Source: Saccharothrix carnea (GTDB taxonomy: Bacteria > Actinomycetota > Actinomycetes > Mycobacteriales > Pseudonocardiaceae). From it: a stretch of 64,000 nt of DNA. This document shows, one piece after another, positions 36,078 to 45,700 of the stretch. The translations under genes were made by a program, and so were the position numbers. The notes under the pieces were generated by a model, which had not been told where the DNA came from, ran no database searches, and was given only the letters and a program-made list of their open reading frames with translations. The number at the start of each line of letters is the position of its first letter. Positions within the stretch are counted from its first letter, which is position 1. The stretch covers positions 62,001-126,000 of the forward strand of contig NZ_PYAX01000009.1 of the NCBI RefSeq assembly GCF_003014735.1. The letters are read 5' to 3'.

Positions 36078-39000
36078 GTGGAGATCCGACTACTGGGCAA
36101 CGTCGAGATCGGCAACCGCGAGCGCGTGTTCCACCTGCCTAGGCACGGTGAACGGTGCCTGCTGGCCGTCCTCGCGCTCGACCTGGGCCGACCGGTCACG
36201 AAGACGACCCTGGCGGAGCGCATCTGGGACGACAACGAGGTACGCGACCGCAAGCAGGACACGCTTCCCACCTACGTCAGCCACGTCCGGACTGCCCTGA
36301 TCGCGGCGGGCGCGCCGAAGAACTGCCTGCCTGCGGACCGCGCCGCCCGCGGCTACGTGCTGAACGTGGACCCGAACGTGGTCGACTACCACCGGTTCGC
36401 CGCCGAGACCCGGGCCGCCCGCGACCACACCGACCCCCACCGGCTGCGGCGCGCGCTGGACCTGTGGCGCGGACCGGCACTGTCCGGTCTGGAGAGTCAC
36501 TGGGCCGACATCCGCCGCCAGCACCTCGACATCGAATACCGCGGCGCCCTGGAAACCCTGCTCACCGCCTACCTGCAGGCAGAGCGCCACGACGAGATGC
36601 TGCGGATCCTGCCGTGGCTGGACCAGCGGACGACACCGGACGAGCGACTGGTGATGCTGGGCGCGGAAGCCTACGCCCGCACAGGCCGCCACACCGAAAT
36701 CCACGCGTGGGCCACCGGCATGGAACGGCGGATGCGCGAGATCCACGACACCGGCCTGTCCGACCGGGCCGTGGCCCGACTGCGCCGCCTGACCGCCGAC
36801 CCGACCGGCCCGACGCTCGCCGAGCCGGACCCGGCCCCGCCTGGGCCGCCGTCGGCGATGTTCAGCCTGCGCCGGGACATCCCCGACTTCACCGGCCGCG
36901 ACGACGATCTGCGGGTCCTGCTCGACGCGGTCGAGGCTGCCGCGGACGGTCCTACGCGGGCGATCGCGATCCACGCGGTGGACGGGATGCCCGGCGTGGG
37001 CAAGACCGCGTTCAGCGTCCACGCCGCCCACCGGGTCGCCCACCGCTTCCCCGACGGCCGCCTGTTCCTCGACCTGCACGGCCACGACCCCGTCCGCGCA
37101 CCCCGCACCCCGCTCGACGCGCTCGACTCGTTGCTGACGGCCACCGGCATCGACCCGAAAGTCATCCCACGCGACCTCGACGACCGGGCCAGCCTGTGGC
37201 GCACCCGCGTCGCGGGCAAGAAGATCCTGCTGATCCTCGACGACGCCGCCACCCACGACCAGGTCCGCCCCCTGCTGCCCGGCACACCGGACAGCCTGGT
37301 CCTGATCACCAGCCGCACCCGACTGGCCGCCCTCGACGGCGTCCGGCCACTCACCCTGGACACCCTGCCCCCCGACGACGCCGTCCGGATGCTGCTCGCC
37401 CTGGCCGGCCGCGACCCCGGCGACGAGGACCCCGACGACCTGCACCGACTGGTCGAGCTGTGCGGACACCTGCCCCTGGCCATCGCGCTGATCGCGGGAC
37501 AGCTACGCAGCCACCCCACCCACACCGCACGCCACACCGCAGACCGGCTCGCCCACACCCACGACCGGTTGACCGACCTGCACGCCGGCGACCGCTCCGT
37601 GCGCGCCGCGTTCGACACCTCCTACCGCGACCTGCCCGCCGACCAACGGGAACTGTTCCGGCTCCTGGGCGTCCACAACGGACCCGACATCGACAACCAC
37701 GCCGCCGCCGCACTGCACGACACCACACCCGACCAGGCCCGCCACCACCTGGAAGCCCTGCACACCGCGCACCTGCTCCAGGAAACCAGCCCCGGCCGCT
37801 ACCGACTCCACGACCTGCTCCGCGTCTACGCCCACAACCACGCCGCCGACCTCGACCCCCAACACCGCCACGACGCCACCACCCGCGTCCTGGACCACTA
37901 CCTGCACACCACCCACACCGCCGCCCAACACCTCCCCACCCTCCGCAGACACGTCACCCCGATCACCCCGACCACACCCCGACACCCCCACCCGATCACC
38001 GACGCCGAACACGCACGAGCCTGGCTCACCACCGAACTGCCCACCCTCGCCGCCGCCATCCACCACGCCGCACACCACAACCACCACACCCACGCCATCA
38101 ACCTCGCCACCACCCTCGACGCCTTCCTCTACACCCACGGCCACTGGGACCAAGCCCACACCCTCCACCAGACCGCACTCCACGCCGCCACCCACACCGG
38201 CGACCGGCACGGCCAGGCCAACGCCCTCGACAGTCTCGGCCGCGTACAGCGCGTGCGAGGTGAGTACGGGCCAGCGGAGGCGACGTTGACCCGTGCGCTG
38301 GATCTGTACACCGACCTGGGCAACCGACTCGGCCAGGCCAACGCCCTCGACAGTCTCGGCAGCGTGCAGTACCTGCGAGGTGAGTTCGGGCCAGCGGAGG
38401 CGACGGTGACCCGTGCGCTGGATCTGTACACCGACCTGGGCAACCGACTCGGCCAGGCCGACGCCCTCGACAGTCTCGGCCGAGTGCAGCGCATGCGGGG
38501 TGAGTTCGGGCCAGCGGAGGCGACGGTGACCCGTGCGCTGGATCTGTACACCGACCTGGGCAACCGACTCGGCCAGGCCGACGCCCTCGACAGTCTCGGC
38601 CGAGTGCAGTACCTGCGGGGTGAGTTCGGGCCAGCGGAGGCGACGGTGACCCGTGCGCTGGATCTGTACACCGACCTGGGCAACCGACTCGGCCAGGCCG
38701 ACGCCCTCGACAGTCTCGGCCGAGTGCAGTACCTGCGGGGTGAGTTCGGGGTGGCGGAGGCGACGTTGACCCGTGCCCTGGACCTGTACACCGACCTGGG
38801 CGACCGACACGGCCCGGCCAACGGCCGTCTAAATCTCGGAATCACCCAACACCTGCGCGGCGCTCACGAGCCCGCGACCACGAACCTCACGAAGGCACTC
38901 GCCCTGTTCTGCGAGGTCGGCGACCATGACGGGGAAGCCGAGACCCACAACGCCCTGGGCGAGCTCGCGCTCGCCCACCCCGACGCCGGCGACCCCCATA

Positions 39001-39290
39001 CCCATTTCACCACCGCCCTCACCCTCGCCCGCGACACCGGCTCCCGACTCCACGAAGCCAATGCCCTGGCAGGACAAGGGCGATGCCTCCAGCACACCGA
39101 CCCGGCACGCGCCATCACCCTGCTCCACCAAGCCCTCACCCTTCACCGGGAACTCGACGTCCCCGAGGCCACCCGAACCGCCGCACTCCTGGACACCCTG
39201 CAACGCGACCACCCGACCACCCCCGAACCACCTGAGGGTTCCGCGCCACTCCACGACCTGCCCGATGGTCGACGTCCCAGCCACTTGTAA
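36078..39290 (+). CDS. SARP-family regulator with NB-ARC and TPR domains (AfsR-like)
   Basis: 1070 residues from a GTG (MEIRLLGNVEIGNRERVFHL) with GGGGGCCAGG upstream. The N-terminal OmpR-type DNA-binding domain (LAVLALDLGRPVTKTTLAER) and BTAD (PNVVDYHRFAAETRAA; RRALDLWRGPALSGL) define a SARP activator. NB-ARC follows with P-loop GMPGVGKT near 302-309, KKILLILDDAATHDQVRPLL and LITSRTRLAAL. The C-terminal third is TPR, including five near-identical 40-residue repeats. AfsR/SARP proteins activate secondary-metabolite genes by binding phased direct repeats. Such repeats lie upstream of the divergent RRE-E1 operon, making that operon its probable target. Unlike the other NB-ARC proteins here it has no RHIM-like motif. 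Confidence 0.9.
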   Translation: MEIRLLGNVEIGNRERVFHLPRHGERCLLAVLALDLGRPVTKTTLAERIWDDNEVRDRKQDTLPTYVSHVRTALIAAGAPKNCLPADRAARGYVLNVDPNVVDYHRFAAETRAARDHTDPHRLRRALDLWRGPALSGLESHWADIRRQHLDIEYRGALETLLTAYLQAERHDEMLRILPWLDQRTTPDERLVMLGAEAYARTGRHTEIHAWATGMERRMREIHDTGLSDRAVARLRRLTADPTGPTLAEPDPAPPGPPSAMFSLRRDIPDFTGRDDDLRVLLDAVEAAADGPTRAIAIHAVDGMPGVGKTAFSVHAAHRVAHRFPDGRLFLDLHGHDPVRAPRTPLDALDSLLTATGIDPKVIPRDLDDRASLWRTRVAGKKILLILDDAATHDQVRPLLPGTPDSLVLITSRTRLAALDGVRPLTLDTLPPDDAVRMLLALAGRDPGDEDPDDLHRLVELCGHLPLAIALIAGQLRSHPTHTARHTADRLAHTHDRLTDLHAGDRSVRAAFDTSYRDLPADQRELFRLLGVHNGPDIDNHAAAALHDTTPDQARHHLEALHTAHLLQETSPGRYRLHDLLRVYAHNHAADLDPQHRHDATTRVLDHYLHTTHTAAQHLPTLRRHVTPITPTTPRHPHPITDAEHARAWLTTELPTLAAAIHHAAHHNHHTHAINLATTLDAFLYTHGHWDQAHTLHQTALHAATHTGDRHGQANALDSLGRVQRVRGEYGPAEATLTRALDLYTDLGNRLGQANALDSLGSVQYLRGEFGPAEATVTRALDLYTDLGNRLGQADALDSLGRVQRMRGEFGPAEATVTRALDLYTDLGNRLGQADALDSLGRVQYLRGEFGPAEATVTRALDLYTDLGNRLGQADALDSLGRVQYLRGEFGVAEATLTRALDLYTDLGDRHGPANGRLNLGITQHLRGAHEPATTNLTKALALFCEVGDHDGEAETHNALGELALAHPDAGDPHTHFTTALTLARDTGSRLHEANALAGQGRCLQHTDPARAITLLHQALTLHRELDVPEATRTAALLDTLQRDHPTTPEPPEGSAPLHDLPDGRRPSHL
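38211..38810 (+). repeat. Five 120-base tandem repeats encoding TPR units
   Basis: GGCCAGGCCAACGCCCTCGA-type units begin at 38211, 38331, 38451, 38571 and 38691, exactly 120 bases apart, and are almost identical in DNA. Each encodes 40 residues including DALDSLG and AEATVTRALDLYTDLGNR. The near identity points to recent duplication or gene conversion and to copy-number variability. Confidence 0.9.
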
Positions 39291-39806
39291 GAGCGGCCGA
39301 CACTTGGTCAAACCCGGCACTGCCGAGGTCGATCACCGGCGAGGACGAGGTCCGTGTCGAGTAATTGAGCCTGTGCGGCGACACCGGGAGTCCGCGGGCT
39401 GGTGCCAAACCCGGCAGCTCGCCGAGCCCGCCTCGCGCCGAATTGCCGTCACTCGGCTCGAGATGGGAACGCCCGAGGTGGGGACGGGCCGACGCGGCCC
39501 GCCCCTGCTGTTACTCGGGTGCGGATAGCTCAAACGATGACTCCACCACCAGGCTGCCGGTGTGAAGCCGCTGGTCAGCGCCGTTCCCATCCTCTGGTAC
39601 TTTCGCCGGGGACTCGAACGCACACCGCGTCGTCGCTGCGTCCCACTGTCGACCACTTGATTCGTGTCAAGGGAGTGGATCTGGAGGAGCAGGTGGAGGA
39701 GAATTCGTTGTGCTGCAACGGGTTCTGCTTGCGTCGAGCTGTGCTCAACTGACCTGTCGCAAAGGGTGCTGACGCTGTTTCCGCAGGTCAGCTCATGATC
39801 GGGGCG
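39291..39806. other. No confident gene
   Basis: 516 bases after the SARP gene. A 25-codon frame at 39675-39752 (MDLEEQVEENSLCCNGFCLR and on) is Cys-containing but has no proper ribosome site. Otherwise nothing is recognised. Confidence 0.35.
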
Positions 39807-39852
39807 AGTCTGGGGGTCAAGGGGTCGCAGGTTCAAATCCTGTCGTCCCGAC
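39807..39852 (+). other. tRNA 3'-half remnant (tRNA-Pro-like), probable attachment-site scar
   Basis: GGGGTCAAGGGGTCGCAGG followed by TTCAAATCCTGTCGTCCCGAC matches a variable loop, T arm (GCAGG/CCTGT) and acceptor strand of a tRNA, probably tRNA-Pro. No matching 5' acceptor strand (GTCGGGAC) exists upstream, so it is a 3' fragment, as left by integrases that use tRNA genes. It is followed at once by a terminator, as after a real tRNA. Confidence 0.55.
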
Positions 39853-39858
39853 GGTCTG

Positions 39859-39903
39859 AAAAGCCCGCTCGATCTGGATGTTGCCCAGGTCAGCGGGCTT
39901 TTT
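39859..39903 (+). terminator. Rho-independent terminator
   Basis: AAAAGCCCGCT ... AGCGGGCTTTTT: an 11-base stem with a 22-base loop region and a T run, directly downstream of the tRNA fragment. Confidence 0.8.
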
Positions 39904-40125
39904 CGCGTGCTGGTGTCGATCTTCACTCGGTCACGGAACGGTAACTTTACGATCTTGGTGAACGCTGTTTAGGAGCGGAATCAGGAGCGGGTGGCTCCAG
40001 TTCTTTGACCAACGCCAAATGGGGTCGTCCCGAACGGGTGAATCCGGCCAACCGACGCCAAACGCCACCCGTTGGGGTGAACCGCTTTTACCCTGCGTCG
40101 AGCGTCCTGGACGTGCCCTGACCTT

Positions 40126-40650
40126 GTGCCACTCGAAAAGTCATCGCTGCTGGTCAAACAGCATGTCCGTACTCGTTGATGAGGCCGCCGAGGATGCGGG
40201 TGCGGAGCACTTTGTGGGTGTCGAGGTCGTGTACCGCGGCGGGGTGTTGCTGAGCTTCGGGTGGTAGCTGGTCTCGGGCTTGGTGGGGGCGGTGTCGGTT
40301 GTAGTGGTCTTCGTAGGTCTTGAGGACTTGTCGTGCGTGGCTCTCGCCGGTGATCAGGATGTGGTCGAGGAGTTCGCGGCGGAGGGTGCCGATGACCCGT
40401 TCGCAGTGGGCGTTCATCCGTGGCGCCTGTGGCGCGCTCTTGATGATGCGCAGGTCGTCGGCCTGGAAGACGGCGTCGAACGCCTGGCCGTACTTGCCGT
40501 CGCGGTCGCGGAGCAGGAATCGGAGTGACTCCGTCCGGTGTCCGAGGTCGGCGGTGAGGTTTCTGGCCTGCTGCATGGTCCATGCCTGTGTGGGGTGGGC
40601 GGTGACGCCGGTGATGTGCAGGCGTCGGGTGCCGTGTTCAAGGAACGATG
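40126..40650 (-). mobile_element. IS-A fragment (C-terminal half)
   Basis: The left terminal repeat (GTGCCACTCGAAAAGTCATC) and about 160 C-terminal codons of the transposase remain, with LLRDRDGKYGQAF and NAHCERVIGTLRREL. The N-terminal half is missing. Inactive. Confidence 0.75.
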
Positions 40651-40686
40651 TGGAGGTAGTACGGCACGGTGTTCGTTGACCTGGGG

Positions 40687-42210
40687 TCACCCCGTCCACA
40701 GCCACGCCTCGGTGGCCAGCTCCTTGACCCGCACCTTCACCGGGCTGAACTGCTCCCGGGGCAGGCCGGGCACACCCTCGGCGACCACGAACTCGTACAC
40801 GTGGTCGGACAGGACGACCGCCAGGTCGCGCTCCGGCTGGGCGACCACCTGTTCACGCAGCGGCGCGCAGTCCAGCAGCCGGCCGGCGACGGTGGCGGCG
40901 GTGCCGCTGAACCCCAGCTCCGACCGGCCGACCGGACCGAGGACGACGGCCATCCGCAACCGCAGCCGGTCCTGCGCTTCGGCGTTGCCGTGGGCGAGCC
41001 GGTCGGCGGTGCGGCGGAGCAGCAGCGGCAGTGCGCGGTTGACGTCGCTCCCCGGCGGCAGGAACGCCAGCAACCCGTCGCCGGTGTCCTGACGGTCGAC
41101 GGTCGACGGCGCGGTGCCGAGGTCGTGGAGCACCGAGTTCACCAGTGCTGCCAGCCGCCTCTGCACCTCAACCCGCGGCCCGGACTCCCGGCCGCCGTAG
41201 CCGACCACGTCGAGCATGAAGCCCATTCGGATCGCCCGCCCGCCGGGGGCCTCGGCCATCGGCGCGGGCGGGCGCAGCACCCGGACCTCGTCCATTAGCC
41301 GCCTGCCCTCGTCGAGCCGTCGGAGAGCGTGGTCCAGTTGCCGGTCCACCCAGTCCGCCAAGCCGTCGTCGGCCGCTAGCGGCCGGGAGAACACCGCGGT
41401 CATGTTCGTCCGGTCGATCTCGGCGGCCCGACGTAGCCGGCGTAGCGCCGATGTCGCCGCGGTGAGCGCGACGGCTACCGGTTGGCCGGGGTCGGCGCGG
41501 CGCACCTCGTCGTGGACCCGCGCTCGCAGCCGGTCGAGCTCGGGGGTGTCCGCGTGCAGGACGCCGATCGAGTGGCGCAGCCTCGTGGCGTGCATCAGGT
41601 AACGGGCCAGCGGGGGCATCTCGGCGGTGCCCCGGCTCCACGTCCATGCGCTGAGCACCGCGTCGTGCCCGGCGGGTGCCAGGACCACCAGGACGCGGTC
41701 GGCGCCGACGTTGTCGACCGGCTCCAGCAACGCGAGGACGCCTTCCCGGACCTCCGGTGCCGCCCACCGGAAGCGGTCGCGCAGGTGGGCGGGCAGTGCG
41801 GCTGTCACGGTCTCGTCCACGCCGCTCGGGTGTTTGGCCTGGAACACCCTGGTCGTGCCGAGCAGGTCCGCCGCGTCGCCCACCAGGTCGGTGCAGCGCC
41901 GGTCGAACGCGATCCACCCGGACCCCGGCGGGCTGTCGGGCGCGGTGAAGGCCAGCGAAAGGTTGAGCACGTCGTGCGAGCGGCGCAGGACGGCCTGGGT
42001 GTCCGCCGCGTCGTCCTGTGCGGCCGCCACCGCGCCGTCCGGGCGGGATGACCGGAGCGAACCGGGCAACGCGGAGGGCAGTTCGGTGTTCGGCACGGGG
42101 TGCACCGCGCCCAGCGCACGGCAACGCGCCCAGATCGCGCGGAGCCCGTCCTCGGCGTCCCCGACCGCCGGCGCGTAGAGGTGGACCACTAATTCCTGGT
42201 CAGCCAGCAC
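40687..42210 (-). CDS. CATRA protein with C-terminal nucleotidyl-cyclase-like domain
   Basis: 507 residues from a GTG with GGGAG upstream. The N-terminal ~310 residues match the caspase/TPR-repeat-associated (CATRA) family: ELVVHLYAPAVGDAEDGLRA, then IWARCRALG, and AVLRRSHDVLNLSLAF. Residues ~325-490 resemble a class III nucleotidyl-cyclase fold: FMLDVVGYGGRESGPRVEVQ, then DTGDGLLAFLPPG near 372-384, RLRMAVVLGPV and GFSGTAATVAGRLLDC. The Asp residues would hold metal if it is active. CATRA proteins are encoded with CHAT-TPR proteases and are thought to be effectors held until the protease acts. It overlaps the CATRA-associated small gene by 11 bases and diverges from the CHAT gene. Confidence 0.8.
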   Translation of the reverse strand: MLADQELVVHLYAPAVGDAEDGLRAIWARCRALGAVHPVPNTELPSALPGSLRSSRPDGAVAAAQDDAADTQAVLRRSHDVLNLSLAFTAPDSPPGSGWIAFDRRCTDLVGDAADLLGTTRVFQAKHPSGVDETVTAALPAHLRDRFRWAAPEVREGVLALLEPVDNVGADRVLVVLAPAGHDAVLSAWTWSRGTAEMPPLARYLMHATRLRHSIGVLHADTPELDRLRARVHDEVRRADPGQPVAVALTAATSALRRLRRAAEIDRTNMTAVFSRPLAADDGLADWVDRQLDHALRRLDEGRRLMDEVRVLRPPAPMAEAPGGRAIRMGFMLDVVGYGGRESGPRVEVQRRLAALVNSVLHDLGTAPSTVDRQDTGDGLLAFLPPGSDVNRALPLLLRRTADRLAHGNAEAQDRLRLRMAVVLGPVGRSELGFSGTAATVAGRLLDCAPLREQVVAQPERDLAVVLSDHVYEFVVAEGVPGLPREQFSPVKVRVKELATEAWLWTG

Positions 42211-42571
42211 GCCGGTCTCCCGGCTGGTCCTCCCCGGCCGGCTCCTGCGCGCGGTATCGGTCCCCGGTGTCGCCGACCAGGGTTCGTACCAGCTCGTTGG
42301 CCAGCTCCAGCACCCGGGCGGGCGGTGGGACCACCGGTTCGTCGCCGATGCGTGTGATCCTGCGGGGAACGGCCAGCTCCAAATCCACTGCCGCCGCGCC
42401 GAACGCGTCGGGGTCCCGGTCGCGCACGGCCTCAGACAGCTCGGCCACCGCTTCGGCGACGGTCGTCCACCGCGCCTCGTCGAGCCGCCACCCCTGCAGG
42501 TCCGCCAACACCGCCACGGCGTCGGTCACCACTGCCGCGCCTAGTTCCGGGTAAGCCGTCACCGTCACCAC
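42200..42571 (-). CDS. CATRA-associated small protein
   Basis: 123 residues, GTG start with AGGTGA upstream. AVAVLADLQGWRLDEARWTT and AVPRRITRIGDEPVVPPPAR are characteristic of the small all-helical partner in CATRA systems. Its 3' end overlaps the CATRA gene by 11 bases, so the two are translationally coupled. Function unknown; it may chaperone or inhibit the CATRA effector. The next divergent gene is the CHAT-TPR protein, completing the usual three-gene set. Confidence 0.85.
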   Translation of the reverse strand: MVTVTAYPELGAAVVTDAVAVLADLQGWRLDEARWTTVAEAVAELSEAVRDRDPDAFGAAAVDLELAVPRRITRIGDEPVVPPPARVLELANELVRTLVGDTGDRYRAQEPAGEDQPGDRRAG

Positions 42572-42746
42572 TCACCTCGTCGACCCATCTGATTCTGCCA
42601 GCACCGGACCGGCGCCGCAGTATTGCGGTCGCATGTTCCGGTTCGTGCTATTAGATCATCGCTGGACGATCATGCCGACCGCAAAAATCGGCAATCACCT
42701 GATGCGTAATCGACGTGCTCGGAACTCCCAGGGAAGGAATTCGGCG

Positions 42747-45700
42747 TTGTTGGCTGACGAACCCGTCGCGGACGGCGAAGAGGTCGACTGGCATCTGCTG
42801 GAAGTCCTGTTCGCCCTGGAGACGGAGGACGTACCGGAGGAAACCTTCGACCGGCTGGTCGAGGCGCAGTGGCGGGAGGTGGACGCCCTGCCCCCGGGTA
42901 CACCCGAACAGAGGGCGGGGATGCTCCTGCTGGTCGGCCTGCTGTCCGCCGCCGCCCAACGCTTCGCCGACCCCGCTAGGGACTGGGAGGCGGTGGCGGT
43001 GGCGCGGCTGGCCACCCGCGAGCCGGTGGACGAGGAAGAGCGACCGCACCTGCTGGCGGTGCTGATGACGGCATTGCTGAACTGGTACTCGCGCACCGGG
43101 GACGTGCCCGCGCTGCTGGAATCGATCGAAGCCGGTCGGCTGGGGCTGGCCGCGGATGGTGGCGCGGACCGGTGGGCGCTCCAGGCCAATCTGGGCCACG
43201 CCCTTACGTTGGCCTTCCGTGAGCGCGGCGACGTGCCGCTGCTGGACGAGGCGATCGGCCTGCTGCGTCTAGCTGTGGCGGGGCGGCCGCAGGACGAGCC
43301 GGAATCGGCCCTGGCGCCGATGCAGCTCGGTATCGCGCTCCACTTGCGGTTCGCCGCCGGCGGTGGTGAGGACCTGCTGACAGAGGCCGTCGCGTCGGCG
43401 CGGGAAGCGGCGGCGGAACCGGCTGCGGACGCCTCGACCGCCGGCGTGGTCCACACGAACCTGTGCACGATCGCCCGAACCGCGTTCGAGCACTTCGGTG
43501 CCGCCGACCTGCTGGCCGAGTCGATCCGGGTGGGCCGGACCGCCCTGGCCCTGCTGCCAACCGGCGACTCGAACCGGCACGACGCGGCTGCCGCCCTGGG
43601 CACGGCTCTGCTGGCCAGGTACAAGTCGGTCGGCGACGACGCTGCGCTGCGCCAGGCGCGGTCGCTGCTCCAAGAGGTGTGCGCCACGAGCCGACCGGAT
43701 CACCCAGGCCGGGTGGGGTGGCTGACCAACTTCGCCGACTGCCTCCGGACGTGGTTCACCCACACTGGGCACATCGACGTGCTGGTGCAGGCCAGGGAGG
43801 TCGCCGCGGAGGCCGCCCGTGCGGACCTCGCCAACGGACCCGATCGGGCGGTGCTGCTGAGCACTCTCGCCGACGTCCTGCTGTCCGTCCACGTGCACAA
43901 CCAGGATCCGGAGGTGCTCGACGAGGCGGTAAGGCTGCTCCGCGAGGCGGTGCAGGTCACCGCCGGATCCGCTGCGGCCGCCGTGTACCTCGAAGCGCTG
44001 GCCCACGCCCTCGACCTGGTGCATAAGACGACCGGCGAGCGGGACGCGCTGATCGAGGCGATCGATCTCGCGCACCGGGCCGCCGACGCCGTTGCCGACC
44101 ACCGCCCGGCGCGGTCGAGGTACCTGAGCGGCTTGGGGCAGGTGCTCGACACGGGCTACCGCCGGATCGGAGACCTGACCCTTCTGCGGAGAGCGGTCGA
44201 CGCGTACTCGGAGGCGCTGGCTATCACCGGCGCGGATTCGCCCGTGCTCCTGTCGGGGGCGGCAGGCGCGCTGAGCACCCTGGCCGACCGGACCGGTGAC
44301 GTGGCCCTCCTCGATCAGGCGGTGGCGCTGTATCGGTCCGCACTGGCGGCGGTGCCCCAGGAGTCGCCGGTTCACGCCGCGTACATGGGCTCCTTGGGAG
44401 GGACACTCGAGAAGGTGCACAGGGCCACCGGTGACCGCAGTGCCGAGCGGGAGGCCATCGAGGTCATGCGCACGGCCGTCGCCAAGGGCGACCTTTTGCC
44501 GCCGATCAGCCGGGCCTCCCTCCTCTATGCGCTTGCCATCATGCTGTCGGACACCGACGAGGCCGATACCGATCCGCTCGTGCTCGACGAGGCGGCGGGG
44601 TTCGCCCGGCGCGCGGTCAACCTGCTGCCCGCGACGGAGGTCCACTCGGCGGCGGCCAGGCACACCCTCGCCGTCGTGCTGCTCGCCAAGCACCGGCTGA
44701 TCGGCGATCCGTCCTCGCTCACCGAGGCTAGCCGGCACTTTGTCGCTGCCGCGGAGGTGGCCACCGCGCCACCGGTCATCACCTTCGGCGCGCGGTGGCG
44801 GTCGGCGTCCACCTCGGCCCTCCTTGGTGCCGACGAGCACGCCGTCAGCCAGGTCGAGCAGGCCGCCGTGCTGCTCCCCGAGATCGCCCCCGAGGCGCTC
44901 GCCGAGGCCGACCGGCTGCACATGGTCACCTCGACGGCGGGCTTCCCGGCCACCGCGCTCGCCGTCCTGGCGCGAGCGGGACGACCTGAGCGCGCCGCGG
45001 AACTGCTGGAACAGACCCGCGGCATCCTCCTGACCGACGCGATCACCAGTCGGTCCGGTGTGGACGAGCTGCGCGCGATCCGGCCCGACTTGGCCGACGA
45101 GGTGACCCGGCTCCGGTTGGTGCGCACGGCGCTGAACGACCCCGGCGAAGCGCCGCCGGCGGCCCTGCGGAACAGGGAGCTGTGGACGGTCCACTGGGGA
45201 CGGTTACTCCGCGAAGTGCGCGCCCTGCCGGGGTTCGACCGCTTCCTAGTGCCGCCCACATACGACGAGCTGCGGGCCGAGGCCACCGAAGGGCCGATCG
45301 TCTACGTGGCCGCCGATGAGCGGGGCGGGCTTGCCCTGATCGTGACGCGCGATGAGCCGATCGTGGTGGAGCTGCCCGCCGCCGACTTCCGGACCGTCAC
45401 CGGCCAACTGGCGGTGCTGCGCCACGCCGACGAGCTGGCGGCGGGACCGTCGAGAGACGGGTGGCACGCGGCACAAGGGCTGGCCGGGTACGTTCTGGCC
45501 TGGACTTGGATTGCCATCGCCGAGCCGGTGCTGGACCGCTTGGGGGAGGTCGACCGGCTGTGGTGGTGCCCGGTGGGCGTCGTCGGGGCGCTGCCCCTGC
45601 ACGCCGCCGGCCTCGGCCGGGGAAGCGGTCGTTCGGTGCTCGACCGCGCGGTCACCTCGTACACGCCGACCATCCGGGCGCTGGCGCGGTCGCGGACCAC

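Noticed and set aside
36090..38810. Long minus-strand frames antisense to the SARP gene, with periodic repeats
   Set aside because: The repeats are the reverse reading of the 120-base TPR array; no independent coding evidence.
38211..38810. Regular 120-base repeats considered as a CRISPR-like array
   Set aside because: No repeat/spacer alternation; every unit is in frame inside a TPR gene. No CRISPR array was seen in the window.
39333..39926. Minus-strand frame containing SGRQDLNLRPLDPQ
   Set aside because: This peptide comes from translating the tRNA 3' fragment and terminator region backwards; it is a well-known false ORF at tRNA integration sites.
43269..45194. 641-codon minus-strand frame inside the CHAT-TPR gene
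   Set aside because: Antisense shadow of the TPR region; Arg/Gly/Gln-rich without motifs.
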